Positions 1-8,323 of a stretch of DNA of 28,687 nucleotides are shown here, one piece after another. The DNA comes from Candidatus Zhuqueibacterota bacterium. Lineage in GTDB: Bacteria > BS750m-G25. A program made the translations under genes and the position numbers. Each line of letters starts with the position of its first letter. Position 1 is the first letter of the stretch. The notes beneath the pieces are model-generated. The model was not told the DNA's origin and made no database searches. It saw only the letters and a program-made list of their open reading frames with translations. The stretch spans positions 1 to 28,687 of the forward strand of contig JADHWK010000029.1 in NCBI GenBank assembly GCA_016783505.1. Reading direction: 5' to 3'.

Positions 1-1496
1 TTTGCCCCATCGTCGCTGCCCAAGCTCAGGGAAATCTCCTTTTCTTTGGGTGAGTAAACATAGCTAAGGGCATAGGCCACAACGTGCTCATTTGGTTTAA
101 AAGCCCTATCCAGATTGATAAACCCGTTTTCCTCAGCGACATATTTTTGCCAGGAAACCTTTTGTCCCATGCTTTTGTAGCTCTTCTTAAGATTGATCTT
201 CTTTTCCGGTGGATATGCTTTATCAAAGCCTGGAGGGACCCCTTTGCTATCCGGGGTAATTGTACCCAGTTCAAAGGGACCGACGACCATCCATTCCCTG
301 ATGAACCAGTCATTTTTCAATTGCAACTTGGAATGGTGAGAGACAAGCAACCCGTTATCATCGGATACTTCACAATAGATTTCTGGTAAGGGAAAGGCCC
401 TCTGGCCATTACCCGATAACTGAAAGCTCAGTTCAAGATTCTCCCCTTCATCCAAGGTGAATTCACACCGGGAGGGGTTTGCCTTCCATGGACTTGCCCC
501 GGGAATATTCCAATTAATCTCACCCTTAATGGGAGTTGCAAAAGGGTTGCTGAGTGAAAGGGTGACTTTCTCGCTAAACTCCCCCCCTGAGGTGATCAAA
601 AGCCTTGGAGTGAGGCTCCTTTGGAACTTTTCTACCCTGACCACCATTTCTTCGGTAACCACATCCGCCGGGTGCAGTCCTTCAGGTCTGACCACCGCAT
701 ATTCTACTCCGTCCCCCACAGATACGTGCATAAAGTGGTAAAATCCACCCAAGGTTTCAGGGTCAACGATCTCAGCGCCCCCGCCACCGGTGATGAAGTA
801 CTTCACCCCGTCCCTTTCTTTTGACTTGGTGTAGACGTGCCAATGCCCGGCAAAAACGGCTCTGACTCCGTATCGGGCAAGAAGAGGGTGGACATCGGCG
901 TTCCAATTGCTTTCCTCATACCTCCATAAGGGTTTGTGCACAAAAACGAACATGTGATTCACTTCAGCATGGGCAGCAAGATCGCCTTCTAACCAACTTA
1001 GTTGTTCCCCCCCAATATTATTCATGGCATGGGTCTGTTCGGAGTCCAGGACGATGAAGTGGGAGCCGTTAAAATCGAAGGAATAATAGAGCTGACCGTA
1101 GCGCTCGTTATAAATCCGCTCGCTCTCTTCATTCCATACATCATGATTACCGACAACCATATGGAATGGCATCTTGAAGGCCGTGATGGTGTGGTCGAAA
1201 TCCTCCCACTCCCGGATAATGAGGTTGGGATCATCCGTATATCCCCTGATAAGGTCCCCTACATCAATCACGAAATCGGGCCTCAAAAGGTTAATAGCGC
1301 GGATATTTTCTTTGAACTGCGGGGGTTGGGTTATCGGGTCTTCACTATCCCCATGGGGCCGGGTATCACCCAATACCACGAAGCGAAATGTCCTGTCCTT
1401 AGGTTGGGGATAACTTAAATTAGCAAATAGGACAATTAAGACTGCACCGAATAAGAACAACTTGTAATATTTTTTAAAGATTTTAAAGAAATTCAT
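1..1496 (-). CDS. Calcineurin-like metallophosphoesterase, secreted or membrane-anchored, 3' end beyond the window
   Basis: The frame is open from an ATG at 1496 to the left edge, giving at least 498 residues. An AAGGGG motif lies upstream of the ATG. The N-terminus has a lysine-rich stretch and then a hydrophobic segment (about residues 11-28), so export or membrane anchoring is likely. The metal-binding motifs of calcineurin-like phosphatases follow in order: GDTR around D44, GD at 80-81, GNHD at 116-119, a VHKP histidine and GHWHVY near residue 220. After about residue 280 come beta-rich sequences, and the visible end resembles the start of a carbohydrate-binding-like or PA14-like module. 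The substrate cannot be read from the sequence. The gene lies 330 bases downstream of add on the same strand, with two hairpins between, so it is probably a separate transcription unit. Confidence 0.85.
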   Translation of the reverse strand, partial: MNFFKIFKKYYKLFLFGAVLIVLFANLSYPQPKDRTFRFVVLGDTRPHGDSEDPITQPPQFKENIRAINLLRPDFVIDVGDLIRGYTDDPNLIIREWEDFDHTITAFKMPFHMVVGNHDVWNEESERIYNERYGQLYYSFDFNGSHFIVLDSEQTHAMNNIGGEQLSWLEGDLAAHAEVNHMFVFVHKPLWRYEESNWNADVHPLLARYGVRAVFAGHWHVYTKSKERDGVKYFITGGGGAEIVDPETLGGFYHFMHVSVGDGVEYAVVRPEGLHPADVVTEEMVVRVEKFQRSLTPRLLITSGGEFSEKVTLSLSNPFATPIKGEINWNIPGASPWKANPSRCEFTLDEGENLELSFQLSGNGQRAFPLPEIYCEVSDDNGLLVSHHSKLQLKNDWFIREWMVVGPFELGTITPDSKGVPPGFDKAYPPEKKINLKKSYKSMGQKVSWQKYVAEENGFINLDRAFKPNEHVVAYALSYVYSPKEKEISLSLGSDDGA

Positions 1497-1536
1497 AGTA
1501 TTCCCCTTATAATTTCTCATGCTCGTCGAGGATTTT

Positions 1537-1554
1537 GTCCCGAAGGTTCGGGAC
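1537..1554. repeat. Hairpin with TCCCGAA/TTCGGGA arms
   Basis: A perfect 8-base inverted repeat, GTCCCGAA and TTCGGGAC, separated by GG. It lies about 40 bases upstream of the phosphatase start. The same core recurs at 1753-1784, 23211-23242 and 24901-24916, and a shorter relative lies at 28288-28303. Confidence 0.75.
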
Positions 1555-1752
1555 TATTATAATAAGACATCAATCGTTTTGGTCTCAGTACCTCTGTTCT
1601 TTCCAGGTTGAACCTTGTCGGCCCCAGAGGTCTTGGGAAAAGAAATATTTACCTTTAGGTTAACTACCTGACGGGATGTTTGATCTAAAGAAGGGTATTT
1701 CCAATATTTTATCACCCTACAGGTTTCGGTTATAAACTAAAGGTATTTGGAA

Positions 1753-1784
1753 TGCTTCAATCCCGAATATTCGGGATTGAAGCA
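1753..1784. repeat. Perfect 32-base palindrome
   Basis: Two 16-base arms with no loop: TGCTTCAATCCCGAAT followed by its exact reverse complement. It lies 43 bases downstream of the add stop codon. A second copy with few changes is at 23211-23242. There is no T-run on the minus strand side, so it is not a standard intrinsic terminator, although it could protect the 3' end of the operon transcript. Confidence 0.85.
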
Positions 1785-1826
1785 ACAAGAAATAACATCT
1801 ACCGGGAGCGAGGGAGCTCTGTTAGG

Positions 1827-2915
1827 CTAAGATATTAACCGCCGGGGTCTCAGTCCCATCTCCTCCATCTCCGTAAGCACCCTCCGGAGCAAAACGGTCT
1901 TGTCCTGATAGTGTAGAAAGGCGCTTTTGAAGCTGTTGATGATAAGGTTTTGGATGTCGTTCAGATCAAAACCCAGATGCACGGCCGCCAGATAGAGTTC
2001 CCTTGTCATGGTAGTCCCCGTCATGAGTCGGTTGTCGGTGTTCACCGTTACCCGGAGGCCGAAGTCATAGTAGAAACGAAGGGGATGGGACTGGTAGCTG
2101 TCCACCACTCCGGTCTGGAGGTTGCTGGTGAGGCAGATCTCCAGCGGGATGCGGTGGTCGTTGACGTAGTTTAGCAGGTCACCGTCCTCCTTTAAGCGAG
2201 TGCCGTGTCCCAGGCGGTGGGCATTCAGGTAGTGCAGGGCCTGGTGGATGGACTCGGGGCCGTAGTCCTCCCCGGCATGCACGGTGCAGTTAATATTATT
2301 GTTCAAAATAAGATAGAAGGCCTCCCGGTGGTCCTTGGCCGGGTATTGGTCCTCGGCCCCGGCCAGGTCAAACCCCACCACCCCCCGGTTCTTATAGGCT
2401 ACCGTCAGATCCGCCAGCCTCAGGGATGTCTCTGGATTGATGTTCCGAATTCCACAGACAATAACCCCGGTTTTTATTTCAAAATCCTTTTCTCCCCGTC
2501 CGAGACCATCCAGGACGGCGTCCATAACGGCGGTCAGACGGAGGCCCTTCTGGATGTGCAGGATGGGGGCGAACCGCACCTCCAGGTAGCGGACATTCTC
2601 GGAGGCAGCATCCTGGGCCAGCTCGTAGGCAACACGGGACAGGGCCTTCTCGGTCTGCATCACGCTGATGGGAATCTCAAACAGCTTTAAATAATCAGTC
2701 AGCTTCTGGGACCCCCCGGGCTGAAGCAGGGCCTTAAGCTCTTCCAGACTTTCAGCCGGCAGTTTGACATTATTCTTTTGGGCCAAATCCCAAACGGTCT
2801 CCAACCGCAGACTGCCGTCTAAGTGACAGTGAAGGTCTGCTTTAGGTAAGCTCTTTATTAGATCTTCAGTTAGTTCCAATGTTAAATATGGTAATTTCTT
2901 ATCGTTAGTATCCAT
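1827..2915 (-). CDS. add: Adenosine deaminase
   Basis: Zinc hydrolase of the adenosine/AMP deaminase family that converts adenosine or deoxyadenosine to inosine in purine salvage. With the start at 2915 it has 362 residues, close to family length. The HxH zinc motif is at H29/H31 (ADLHCHLDGSL), HAGED at 213-217, LGHG with H237, and the zinc-binding Asp is D294 in NTDNR. The classical motif there is STDDP, so the second Asp is Asn here; I believe a subgroup of bacterial enzymes shares this. An alternative ATG at 2927 has a G-rich stretch only one base upstream, so 2915 is preferred. The start overlaps the end of ggt by 11 bases, indicating translational coupling as the last gene of the operon. 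Confidence 0.9.
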   Translation of the reverse strand: MDTNDKKLPYLTLELTEDLIKSLPKADLHCHLDGSLRLETVWDLAQKNNVKLPAESLEELKALLQPGGSQKLTDYLKLFEIPISVMQTEKALSRVAYELAQDAASENVRYLEVRFAPILHIQKGLRLTAVMDAVLDGLGRGEKDFEIKTGVIVCGIRNINPETSLRLADLTVAYKNRGVVGFDLAGAEDQYPAKDHREAFYLILNNNINCTVHAGEDYGPESIHQALHYLNAHRLGHGTRLKEDGDLLNYVNDHRIPLEICLTSNLQTGVVDSYQSHPLRFYYDFGLRVTVNTDNRLMTGTTMTRELYLAAVHLGFDLNDIQNLIINSFKSAFLHYQDKTVLLRRVLTEMEEMGLRPRRLIS

Positions 2916-4638
2916 CCGCCTTACCATTCCCCCTGGGGTCAGTTACCCCGTAATAGGTTTGCCCCTTATCCTCAATCTGAATCCCATTCACCCGGCCCAT
3001 ATACCACCAGATCCTGATGCGATGACCCTTTTCTAATAGTCCTTCCAAGAACTCAGGCAGCAACTCCATAGGTTCGAAGCAGAGCTCATCCGGCAGCCAC
3101 TGGTGGTGAAACCGGGGGGCGTGGATAGCATCATTCAAATCCATGCCGTAGTCAATTACGTTGATGATAACCTGAGTCACAGTGGTGATGATCCGGGCAC
3201 CCCCAGGACTGCCCAGGATCAGGAAGGGTTTCTCATCTTTGACCACGATGGTAGGGGTCATGGAGGAGAGCATTCGCTTGCCCGGTTCGATGGCGTTAGC
3301 GGAACCCCCCAGCAGGCCGAACTGGTTGGGCACCCCGGCTTTAATGCTAAAGTCGTCCATCTCGTTGTTTAATAAAAATCCGGCTCCGGTAACCACCACC
3401 AAGGAGCCGAAGGATGAATTCAGGGTAGTGGTAACCGCCACCGCGTTCCCCCACCGGTCAACGACGGAAAAGTGGGTGGTTGCCTTCCCCTCTGGCCCGG
3501 GCAGCCTGCCAGCATAAACTTCTTTGCTGGGGGTGGCGCGATTCAGGTCAATGGCCTTCCGTAGGGTGTCCGCATATGCTTTGGATGTTAATCCTTCAAT
3601 GGGCATATTCGGGACAAAATCGGGATCCCCCAGAAAAGCGGCTCGATCGGCGTAGACCCTCTTTTCTGCTTCGGCGATCCGATGGACGGCCCCTACCGAA
3701 TAAAAATCTAGGGATTTCAGATTATAGCCCTCGAGGATGTTCAACAGCTCGATCAAACAGACACCCCCCGAGCTGGGGGGCGGCATGGATAGGATCCCGT
3801 AGCCCCGGTAGTCGCCCTGAATGACATTCCTTTCCACCGCTCTATAATCTGCCAGATCTTGTTCTGAAATAATTCCCCCGCCCCGCTTCATCTCGGCGAC
3901 GATCAACCGGGCGGTCTCCCCCTGATAGAACTCGTCGGGCCCTTGTTCGGCGATCCGTTTTAGGGTTCTGGCTAAATCAGGCTGGACAAACCGGTCACCT
4001 GCCTGGTGAGTGCTGTCCCCTTTTAGGTAAATGGCAGCGGTTTGGGGATAGCGTTTAAAGTCATCGATGGCCCACTCCCAACCTTCCGTCTGCCAATCCT
4101 CAAGGATGAATCCTACTTCGGCCAGGGATATGGCCGGTAAGACCAACCCCTTCCATTCCATGGTGCCGTATTTCTCTTGGGCCAGGGCCAGCCCGGCCAC
4201 CGTTCCCGGCACCCCGGCGGCCAGATGGCCATAAAGGGAAAGGTCTGGTATTACATTCCCGAGACTATCCAGATACATATCCCTGAAAGCGGCCAAGGGG
4301 GCTTTTTCCCGGTAGTCAATCGCTGTCTCCCTTCCGTCGGCCATCCGGATCACCATAAACCCCCCGCCCCCGATGTTGCCCGCCCGGGGAAGGACTACCA
4401 CCAGGGCAAAGCTAACCGCTACCGCCGCGTCAACGGCGTTGCCCCCCTGCTTCAGGACCCCTAAACCCACCTCGGTGGCCAGGGGATGGGCGGAGACCAC
4501 CATACCCTTCCGGCCCACTGCAACCCCGACCGGGTGTCGGGCACAGTTAAAAAACAAAATAATTAGTGCCGCTGTGAGAACCAATGTGCTTAGACCGACC
4601 AACATGCCAACTTGCAACTTACCAAAAGTTTGTTTCAT
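2905..4638 (-). CDS. ggt: Gamma-glutamyltransferase (glutathione hydrolase)
   Basis: N-terminal nucleophile hydrolase that cleaves gamma-glutamyl bonds, for example in glutathione, after self-cleavage into two subunits. The 577 residues begin with a hydrophobic export segment (about 11-30), so the enzyme is periplasmic or membrane-anchored; a cysteine at 32 follows LFFN, a poor lipobox. The conserved start of the mature large subunit is visible (GGNAVDAAVAVSFAL, GNIGGGGFM). The autocleavage site lies at T387 in KATTHFSVVD. The lid-like LNNEMDDFS and the GSPGGARI glycine pair of the oxyanion hole are intact. GAGG lies 8 bases upstream of the ATG. The gene starts 35 bases after thiL ends and overlaps add. 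Confidence 0.93.
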   Translation of the reverse strand: MKQTFGKLQVGMLVGLSTLVLTAALIILFFNCARHPVGVAVGRKGMVVSAHPLATEVGLGVLKQGGNAVDAAVAVSFALVVVLPRAGNIGGGGFMVIRMADGRETAIDYREKAPLAAFRDMYLDSLGNVIPDLSLYGHLAAGVPGTVAGLALAQEKYGTMEWKGLVLPAISLAEVGFILEDWQTEGWEWAIDDFKRYPQTAAIYLKGDSTHQAGDRFVQPDLARTLKRIAEQGPDEFYQGETARLIVAEMKRGGGIISEQDLADYRAVERNVIQGDYRGYGILSMPPPSSGGVCLIELLNILEGYNLKSLDFYSVGAVHRIAEAEKRVYADRAAFLGDPDFVPNMPIEGLTSKAYADTLRKAIDLNRATPSKEVYAGRLPGPEGKATTHFSVVDRWGNAVAVTTTLNSSFGSLVVVTGAGFLLNNEMDDFSIKAGVPNQFGLLGGSANAIEPGKRMLSSMTPTIVVKDEKPFLILGSPGGARIITTVTQVIINVIDYGMDLNDAIHAPRFHHQWLPDELCFEPMELLPEFLEGLLEKGHRIRIWWYMGRVNGIQIEDKGQTYYGVTDPRGNGKADGY

Positions 4639-4673
4639 TGTAAATCCTCACGATTAAGAATATGAGAAAGATA

Positions 4674-5741
4674 TTATCTATCTAAACTAACACCTTTCTT
4701 GAAATGATCAAACCCCTTCTGGGTTAGCGGAACATGTTTTGTCCCCACCAATAATCGGACCCCCTTCTCCTTGGGCACCATCTCTCCTATCTTGGTTAGT
4801 GCTGTCCCGGTATTATCAAACACCAGTTTCCCGGCCTTTGCAAAATCTTTATAATCCATAACAAATAAGAGCTCGTAATCCTCACCCCCAGAAAGGGCAT
4901 AGTCTAAGGGGCTGTTGCTAAATTTCCGGGCGGTTTGCTCCATTCCATTCATGAGCGGAATGGCCTTAGCATAAATCTCCGCCCCGGTTCCGCTCTCCTG
5001 GCACAGATGGTTAACCTCGGAGGCCAGCCCGTCGCTGATGTCAATCATGGCATGAATCATAAAATTTTCTACTAAAAGGCTGGCCTCTTCAATTCTGGGG
5101 AATGGCATCAGATGTTTCTTAATTAAATTTTGCCGATTTTTGCTACCCTCTGCTCGGCATTCGGCATTCGACGTTCGATATTCCTTACTAGCCTTTTCCA
5201 CCCTCTGTTTCGATTCCAGCAGCATCTGTCCCGCCTTGCTCCCCCCCAGGGTCCCCGTCACCCCGATGATGTCCCCGGTCACCGCCCCGCTTCGGGTTGC
5301 TAGCCTTGCCTCCTCCACCCCACCGGTGATGGTAACGCAGAGAACAAAATCGTTCTTTGAACCGGTGATGTCCCCCCCGACAATTTTCACATCAAATCTC
5401 TTGTTCAAATCTTCCATGCCCCGATAAAGCTCCTCAATGTCTGCCGATGAGATGCGATCGGGAATGCTTAGGGAAACAAGGGCATAATGGGGCTTTCCCC
5501 CCATAGCGGCGATGTCGCTCAAATTGACCGCCATGGCCTTCCAGCCCAACTGGTAGAAGGAGATGTAATCCAGGTTGAAATGGATCCCCTCAATCAGGGT
5601 ATCCGATGTAACCAGCGTGAGCAGACCGGGTTGGGTTTGGAAGGCAGCGGCATCGTCCCCGGGGCCGACGACCACTCCCCGGTGCCTTTGGCCGACCCAC
5701 CGCTTGATTTTCTCGATTAATTCAAGTTCGCTGAGTTCCAT
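4674..5741 (-). CDS. thiL: Thiamine-monophosphate kinase with a repeat-derived insertion
   Basis: ATP-dependent phosphorylation of thiamine monophosphate to thiamine diphosphate, the last step of the pathway. The start at 5741 (MELSELELIEKI) fits the family; the frame extends upstream only inside yjbQ. Motifs: VVVGPGDDAAAF near residue 22, SDTLIEGIHF, NLSDIAAMGG, VGGDITGSK, and the C-terminal DISDGLASE and SGGEDYELL. The protein has 355 residues against about 305-330 for characterised ThiL. The excess is explained by a segment near residues 183-205 (EYRTSNAECRAEGSKNRQN), encoded by a tandem heptamer array at 5152-5179. The start overlaps yjbQ by 20 bases. Confidence 0.92.
   Translation of the reverse strand: MELSELELIEKIKRWVGQRHRGVVVGPGDDAAAFQTQPGLLTLVTSDTLIEGIHFNLDYISFYQLGWKAMAVNLSDIAAMGGKPHYALVSLSIPDRISSADIEELYRGMEDLNKRFDVKIVGGDITGSKNDFVLCVTITGGVEEARLATRSGAVTGDIIGVTGTLGGSKAGQMLLESKQRVEKASKEYRTSNAECRAEGSKNRQNLIKKHLMPFPRIEEASLLVENFMIHAMIDISDGLASEVNHLCQESGTGAEIYAKAIPLMNGMEQTARKFSNSPLDYALSGGEDYELLFVMDYKDFAKAGKLVFDNTGTALTKIGEMVPKEKGVRLLVGTKHVPLTQKGFDHFKKGVSLDR
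5152..5179. repeat. Four tandem 7-base units inside thiL
   Basis: On the minus strand the units read ATCGAAC, GTCGAAT, GCCGAAT and GCCGAGC, flanked by AAGGAAT on one side. They encode part of the segment YRTSNAECRAE in ThiL. Similar arrays usually occur between genes, so this looks like an inserted repeat that kept the reading frame. Confidence 0.7.
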
Positions 5742-6126
5742 GGGTTTTGATATAGACCTTTCGTTGTCTGGGTCCGTCGAACTCACAGAAGAACACCGCC
5801 TGCCAGGTTCCCAGGGCCAGCCGCCCACCCTCTATCAGAACGGCGACCGAAGAACCCATTAAGCTGGCCTTGATGTGAGCCGGGGAGTTGCCCTCGGCGT
5901 GATGGTAGAACCGTCCCTCGGGGACCATTTTCGCCAGGGTTTCCTGAATGTCCCGGACCACGCTGGGATCGGCCCCCTCGTTGATGGTTACCCCGGCGGT
6001 GGTGTGGGGCACATACACCCAGCAAACCCCATCCTTGACATTGCTTTCTCTTACCGCCGCCCCAATTTCACGGGTAATATTGATGAATTCAACCCGGGAA
6101 CGGGAGCTTACAGAAATCTCTATCAT
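5722..6126 (-). CDS. yjbQ: YjbQ family protein (UPF0047), possible thiamin phosphate synthase
   Basis: Small conserved enzyme-like protein of 134 residues from the ATG at 6126. Conserved motifs: YVPHTTAGVTINEGADPSV, the HAEGNSPAHIKASLMG block and the LGTWQAVFFCEFDGPR block. Members of this family have been reported to show weak thiamin phosphate synthase activity and to complement thiE mutants. Direct overlap with thiL, which uses the same product, supports such a role. An ATG at 6144 is an alternative start; 6126 fits the usual N-terminal length and has GGGAT a few bases upstream. First gene of the operon, 36 bases after the inferred transcription start. Confidence 0.88.
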   Translation of the reverse strand: MIEISVSSRSRVEFINITREIGAAVRESNVKDGVCWVYVPHTTAGVTINEGADPSVVRDIQETLAKMVPEGRFYHHAEGNSPAHIKASLMGSSVAVLIEGGRLALGTWQAVFFCEFDGPRQRKVYIKTHGTQRT

Positions 6127-6168
6127 TTCACAATCCCATTTCATAAACAGAAAACATTTATTTTGATA

Positions 6169-6197
6169 AATATAAAGATTTTTGGGTTAATTGTCAA
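6169..6197 (-). promoter_or_regulatory. Sigma70-type promoter of the yjbQ-thiL-ggt-add operon
   Basis: On the minus strand TTGACA (6192-6197) and TATATT (6169-6174) are separated by exactly 17 bases. The predicted transcription start is about 6162, giving a leader of about 36 bases before the ATG at 6126. Confidence 0.8.
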
Positions 6198-6662
6198 AGG
6201 AAAAATGTTTTGCCGGTTGCCTTCGCTTTAAAAAAAAATCTGAATGTTTCCTGTTTTTGTAAAAAATTATATCCCGAACATCTGAGAAAAAATTCCAATT
6301 CCGAATGCTCGAGACCACAATTCAAAACCTTATTTTTTGACTTTCGTGTTTACAAATAAACTTAGACCTTGCCAATATTGAATTAAGGGATATTTTGTAA
6401 CCGCAGAAATTTTCTCAATGCAAAAGCTTCTGAACCTCCGATGACTAATCCAAATACTGAACAAATTCGTCTCACCATTCAAATTGAAATAATCCCCAGA
6501 ACTTGTGAGGCCTTACCCTTTGGGGTTTAGCGGCCAATTTACCTTTTCGCGGTTACAAGTAAACCAACCCCCATTTCAATTAAATACTATTCCCAGGGCT
6601 TAATGAACTCGGGAAGCATTGAATTAAAGGATATTTTATTTTCTCAGTAGTCAAAAAAACCC
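6198..6662. other. AT-rich spacer between divergent units
   Basis: No gene is visible in this stretch between the yjbQ promoter and the tmRNA promoter. It contains a direct repeat, ATTGAATTAAGGGATATTTT at 6377-6396 and the same with one change at 6618-6637. Both copies are followed by TTTCTCA within 35 bases. Their role is unknown. Confidence 0.5.
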
Positions 6663-6691
6663 TTGACTTTGGATAGATTTTCTATTAAATT
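6663..6691 (+). promoter_or_regulatory. Promoter of tmRNA
   Basis: TTGACT (6663-6668) and TAAATT (6686-6691) with a 17-base spacer. The tmRNA 5' end at 6704 lies 12 bases further on, within the expected distance after processing or direct initiation. Confidence 0.6.
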
Positions 6692-6703
6692 ATCTGATGA
6701 GTT

Positions 6704-7052
6704 GGGGACGAAAAGGTTTCGACGGGAAAGCTGGGGGTAAGGACAGCATACCGGGGTCTCAGCTACCCCGTAAAACAGCTGAACCAAAACTAAGTGCCAA
6801 CGATTATGCACTGGCTGCCTAACTGATTAGGTGGCCCGTCCCGAAGGCCTTGCTCGCTGGGTCTTCGTAGGGCGTCGGAAAGCGGGCTGGCCGGGTTTCA
6901 TCGTCCGGGGGAATCCGGTGAGATCCTACGGACTGGCTTCCTTTAGATCGTGTCTGTTCGGGTCTTCAGGGGGCGAGATCAATAAACAGACTATGTATGT
7001 AGAACCCCTTGGTCCCCTTTTCCGGACCCGGGTTCGATTCCCGGCGTCTCCA
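6704..7052 (+). ncRNA. ssrA: Transfer-messenger RNA (tmRNA)
   Basis: The 5' end GGGGACG pairs with CGTCTCC near 7045-7051 to form the tRNA-like acceptor stem; the discriminator A is 7052 and the terminal CCA is not encoded. The 3' T-arm GGGTTCGATTCCC and the 5' GGTTTCGACGGG are canonical. The tag reading frame begins at GCC 6796 and reads ANDYALAA before TAA at 6820-6822, so the tag has 8 residues and the conserved YALAA end. The molecule rescues stalled ribosomes together with SmpB, which is not in this window. Confidence 0.95.
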
Positions 7053-7058
7053 CAAAAA

Positions 7059-7088
7059 AGTCCGCTCTAAGAAGGGGCGGATTTTTTT
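7059..7088 (+). terminator. Intrinsic terminator of tmRNA
   Basis: Stem GTCCGCTC / GGGCGGAT with G-U pairs and a loop of about 7 bases, followed by seven T. It starts directly after the tmRNA 3' end. Confidence 0.8.
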
Positions 7089-7310
7089 ATATATAAAAAC
7101 TACAATTGTTAACTGATAAAAAATTATGGAGTGCGGTGACCGTGTTATCGCATAAAGAGACCCGGAGGTTTTACTCAAAAACAAAATTATTGTTTTGGGA
7201 CAAAAATTGCAAATCCGCTCAATCGCTTATGTATTCCCACCCATTAAAAATTCCCTTGCATTTAATATATTATTTTTACATATTCATATGATTAATGGGA
7301 GAATATAGTA

Positions 7311-8231
7311 ATGTTTTCAAAAAGGATTCTTGTTTTTTACATTTACTCCGCTGTTGCTTGGTCTGTTGTGGCGATAAGCGGGTGTGAGAAGGGGATATCC
7401 ATGGGCGAACTAGTGCCCCGCAGGATGCACGGGTGGAAGGCAGAGGGTAAGGACGAGATTTACAACCGGGACAGCATTTTCGATTACATTAACGGAGCCG
7501 GTGAGATTTATCGCGCCTATGGTTTTCGGGAGTTGTTGGTGCGCCTCTTTGTCAAGGCTGACCAGCCGGACATTGTGGTTGAGCTGTTCGATATGGGATC
7601 AGCAGGGGACGCTTTTGGGGTCTTTACCCATGGGAGGGGGGGTGAGGGGGGAGACATCGGACAGGGTTCAGAATACAGAGGGAGCCTATTGTGCTTCTGG
7701 AAGGGTAACTTCTTTGGGTGCGTCTTTGCCGAGCAGGAGACCGAGGCGGCAAAGGAGGCAGTACTGGATCTGGGCCGGGCCATTGCCGGGGCCATCAAGG
7801 TAATCGGGGAAAAACCGAGGCTGTTGGACTATCTACCGAAGGAGGGTTTAATGGAAAGAAGCGTCCATTACTTTCACACCTACCCTTCCCTGAACTATCA
7901 TTACTACCTCGCCAGCGAAAACATTTTAAACCTTGACGAAAGCACCGAGGCGGTGTTGGCCGGATACCAGCCCGCCGAAGGCAAAAGCTATCTTCTCCTG
8001 GTGCGTTACCCTGATGGGAAGCGGGCAAAGGGGGCGTTTGAACGATTCATAGGGGCTTATATTCCCGAAGCAGCTCATACGGGTATTACCCAGCTCGAGA
8101 ATGGTAAATGGACCGGGGCGAAGGTATATCAGGAATTTGTAATCGTGGCCTTCGATGCTCCTACCAGGAATTATGCAGAAGCTTGGCTTGAAGCGGTTAG
8201 AGAGAAGATAGCCACACAAGTCGAAGAATAG
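7311..8231 (+). CDS. DUF6599-like lipoprotein
   Basis: A predicted lipoprotein of 306 residues: hydrophobic N-terminus and lipobox AISGC with C25. The patterns YINGAGEIYRAYGF, VVELFDMGSAGDAFGVF and SLLCFWKGNFFGCVFA resemble the DUF6599 family, whose function I do not know. The second half has a related fold-like pattern ending in VIVAFDAPTRNYAEAWL. A GGGAGAA ribosome binding site lies 9 bases before the ATG. It stands alone between the tmRNA terminator and a MITE-like repeat. The family assignment comes from recognition of motifs and was not verified by search. Confidence 0.7.
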   Translation: MFSKRILVFYIYSAVAWSVVAISGCEKGISMGELVPRRMHGWKAEGKDEIYNRDSIFDYINGAGEIYRAYGFRELLVRLFVKADQPDIVVELFDMGSAGDAFGVFTHGRGGEGGDIGQGSEYRGSLLCFWKGNFFGCVFAEQETEAAKEAVLDLGRAIAGAIKVIGEKPRLLDYLPKEGLMERSVHYFHTYPSLNYHYYLASENILNLDESTEAVLAGYQPAEGKSYLLLVRYPDGKRAKGAFERFIGAYIPEAAHTGITQLENGKWTGAKVYQEFVIVAFDAPTRNYAEAWLEAVREKIATQVEE

Positions 8232-8323
8232 ATGCAGTGAAGCAAAAAGGGCAGGGGGTGAGGATGACGGTTTAACGTAGCCTCCTACCCTAGCCGGGCA
8301 CGGCGGATTGGATAATCAATTGT

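Larger units (their letters stand above)
1497..1826. other. Spacer with two palindromes
   Basis: This 330-base stretch between add and the phosphatase gene holds no credible coding region. It contains the hairpin at 1537-1554 and the perfect 32-base palindrome at 1753-1784. The rest is AT-rich and presumably carries the phosphatase promoter, which I could not pin down. Confidence 0.6.

Noticed and set aside
84-824. Several open frames on the plus strand at the left edge
   Set aside because: All overlap the continuous minus-strand phosphatase frame; no motifs and no ribosome binding sites.
1002-1418. 138-residue open frame on the plus strand
   Set aside because: It lies opposite the phosphatase gene, whose metal-binding motifs prove the minus strand frame.
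1753-1784. Palindrome as an intrinsic terminator of the yjbQ-add operon
   Set aside because: No T-run follows on the minus strand, and the second copy sits in a similar place as a repeat.
2205-2690. 161-residue open frame on the plus strand
   Set aside because: Antisense to add; low-complexity Gly/Val/Gln-rich product typical of shadow frames.
5741-5828. 29 extra N-terminal codons of thiL
   Set aside because: They lie within yjbQ, are Trp/Pro/Ser-rich and have no counterpart in ThiL; the ATG at 5741 fits the family.
6704-7052. tRNA gene at the TTCGATTCC motif
   Set aside because: The motif is the T-arm of tmRNA; the 5' half of the acceptor stem lies about 340 bases upstream.
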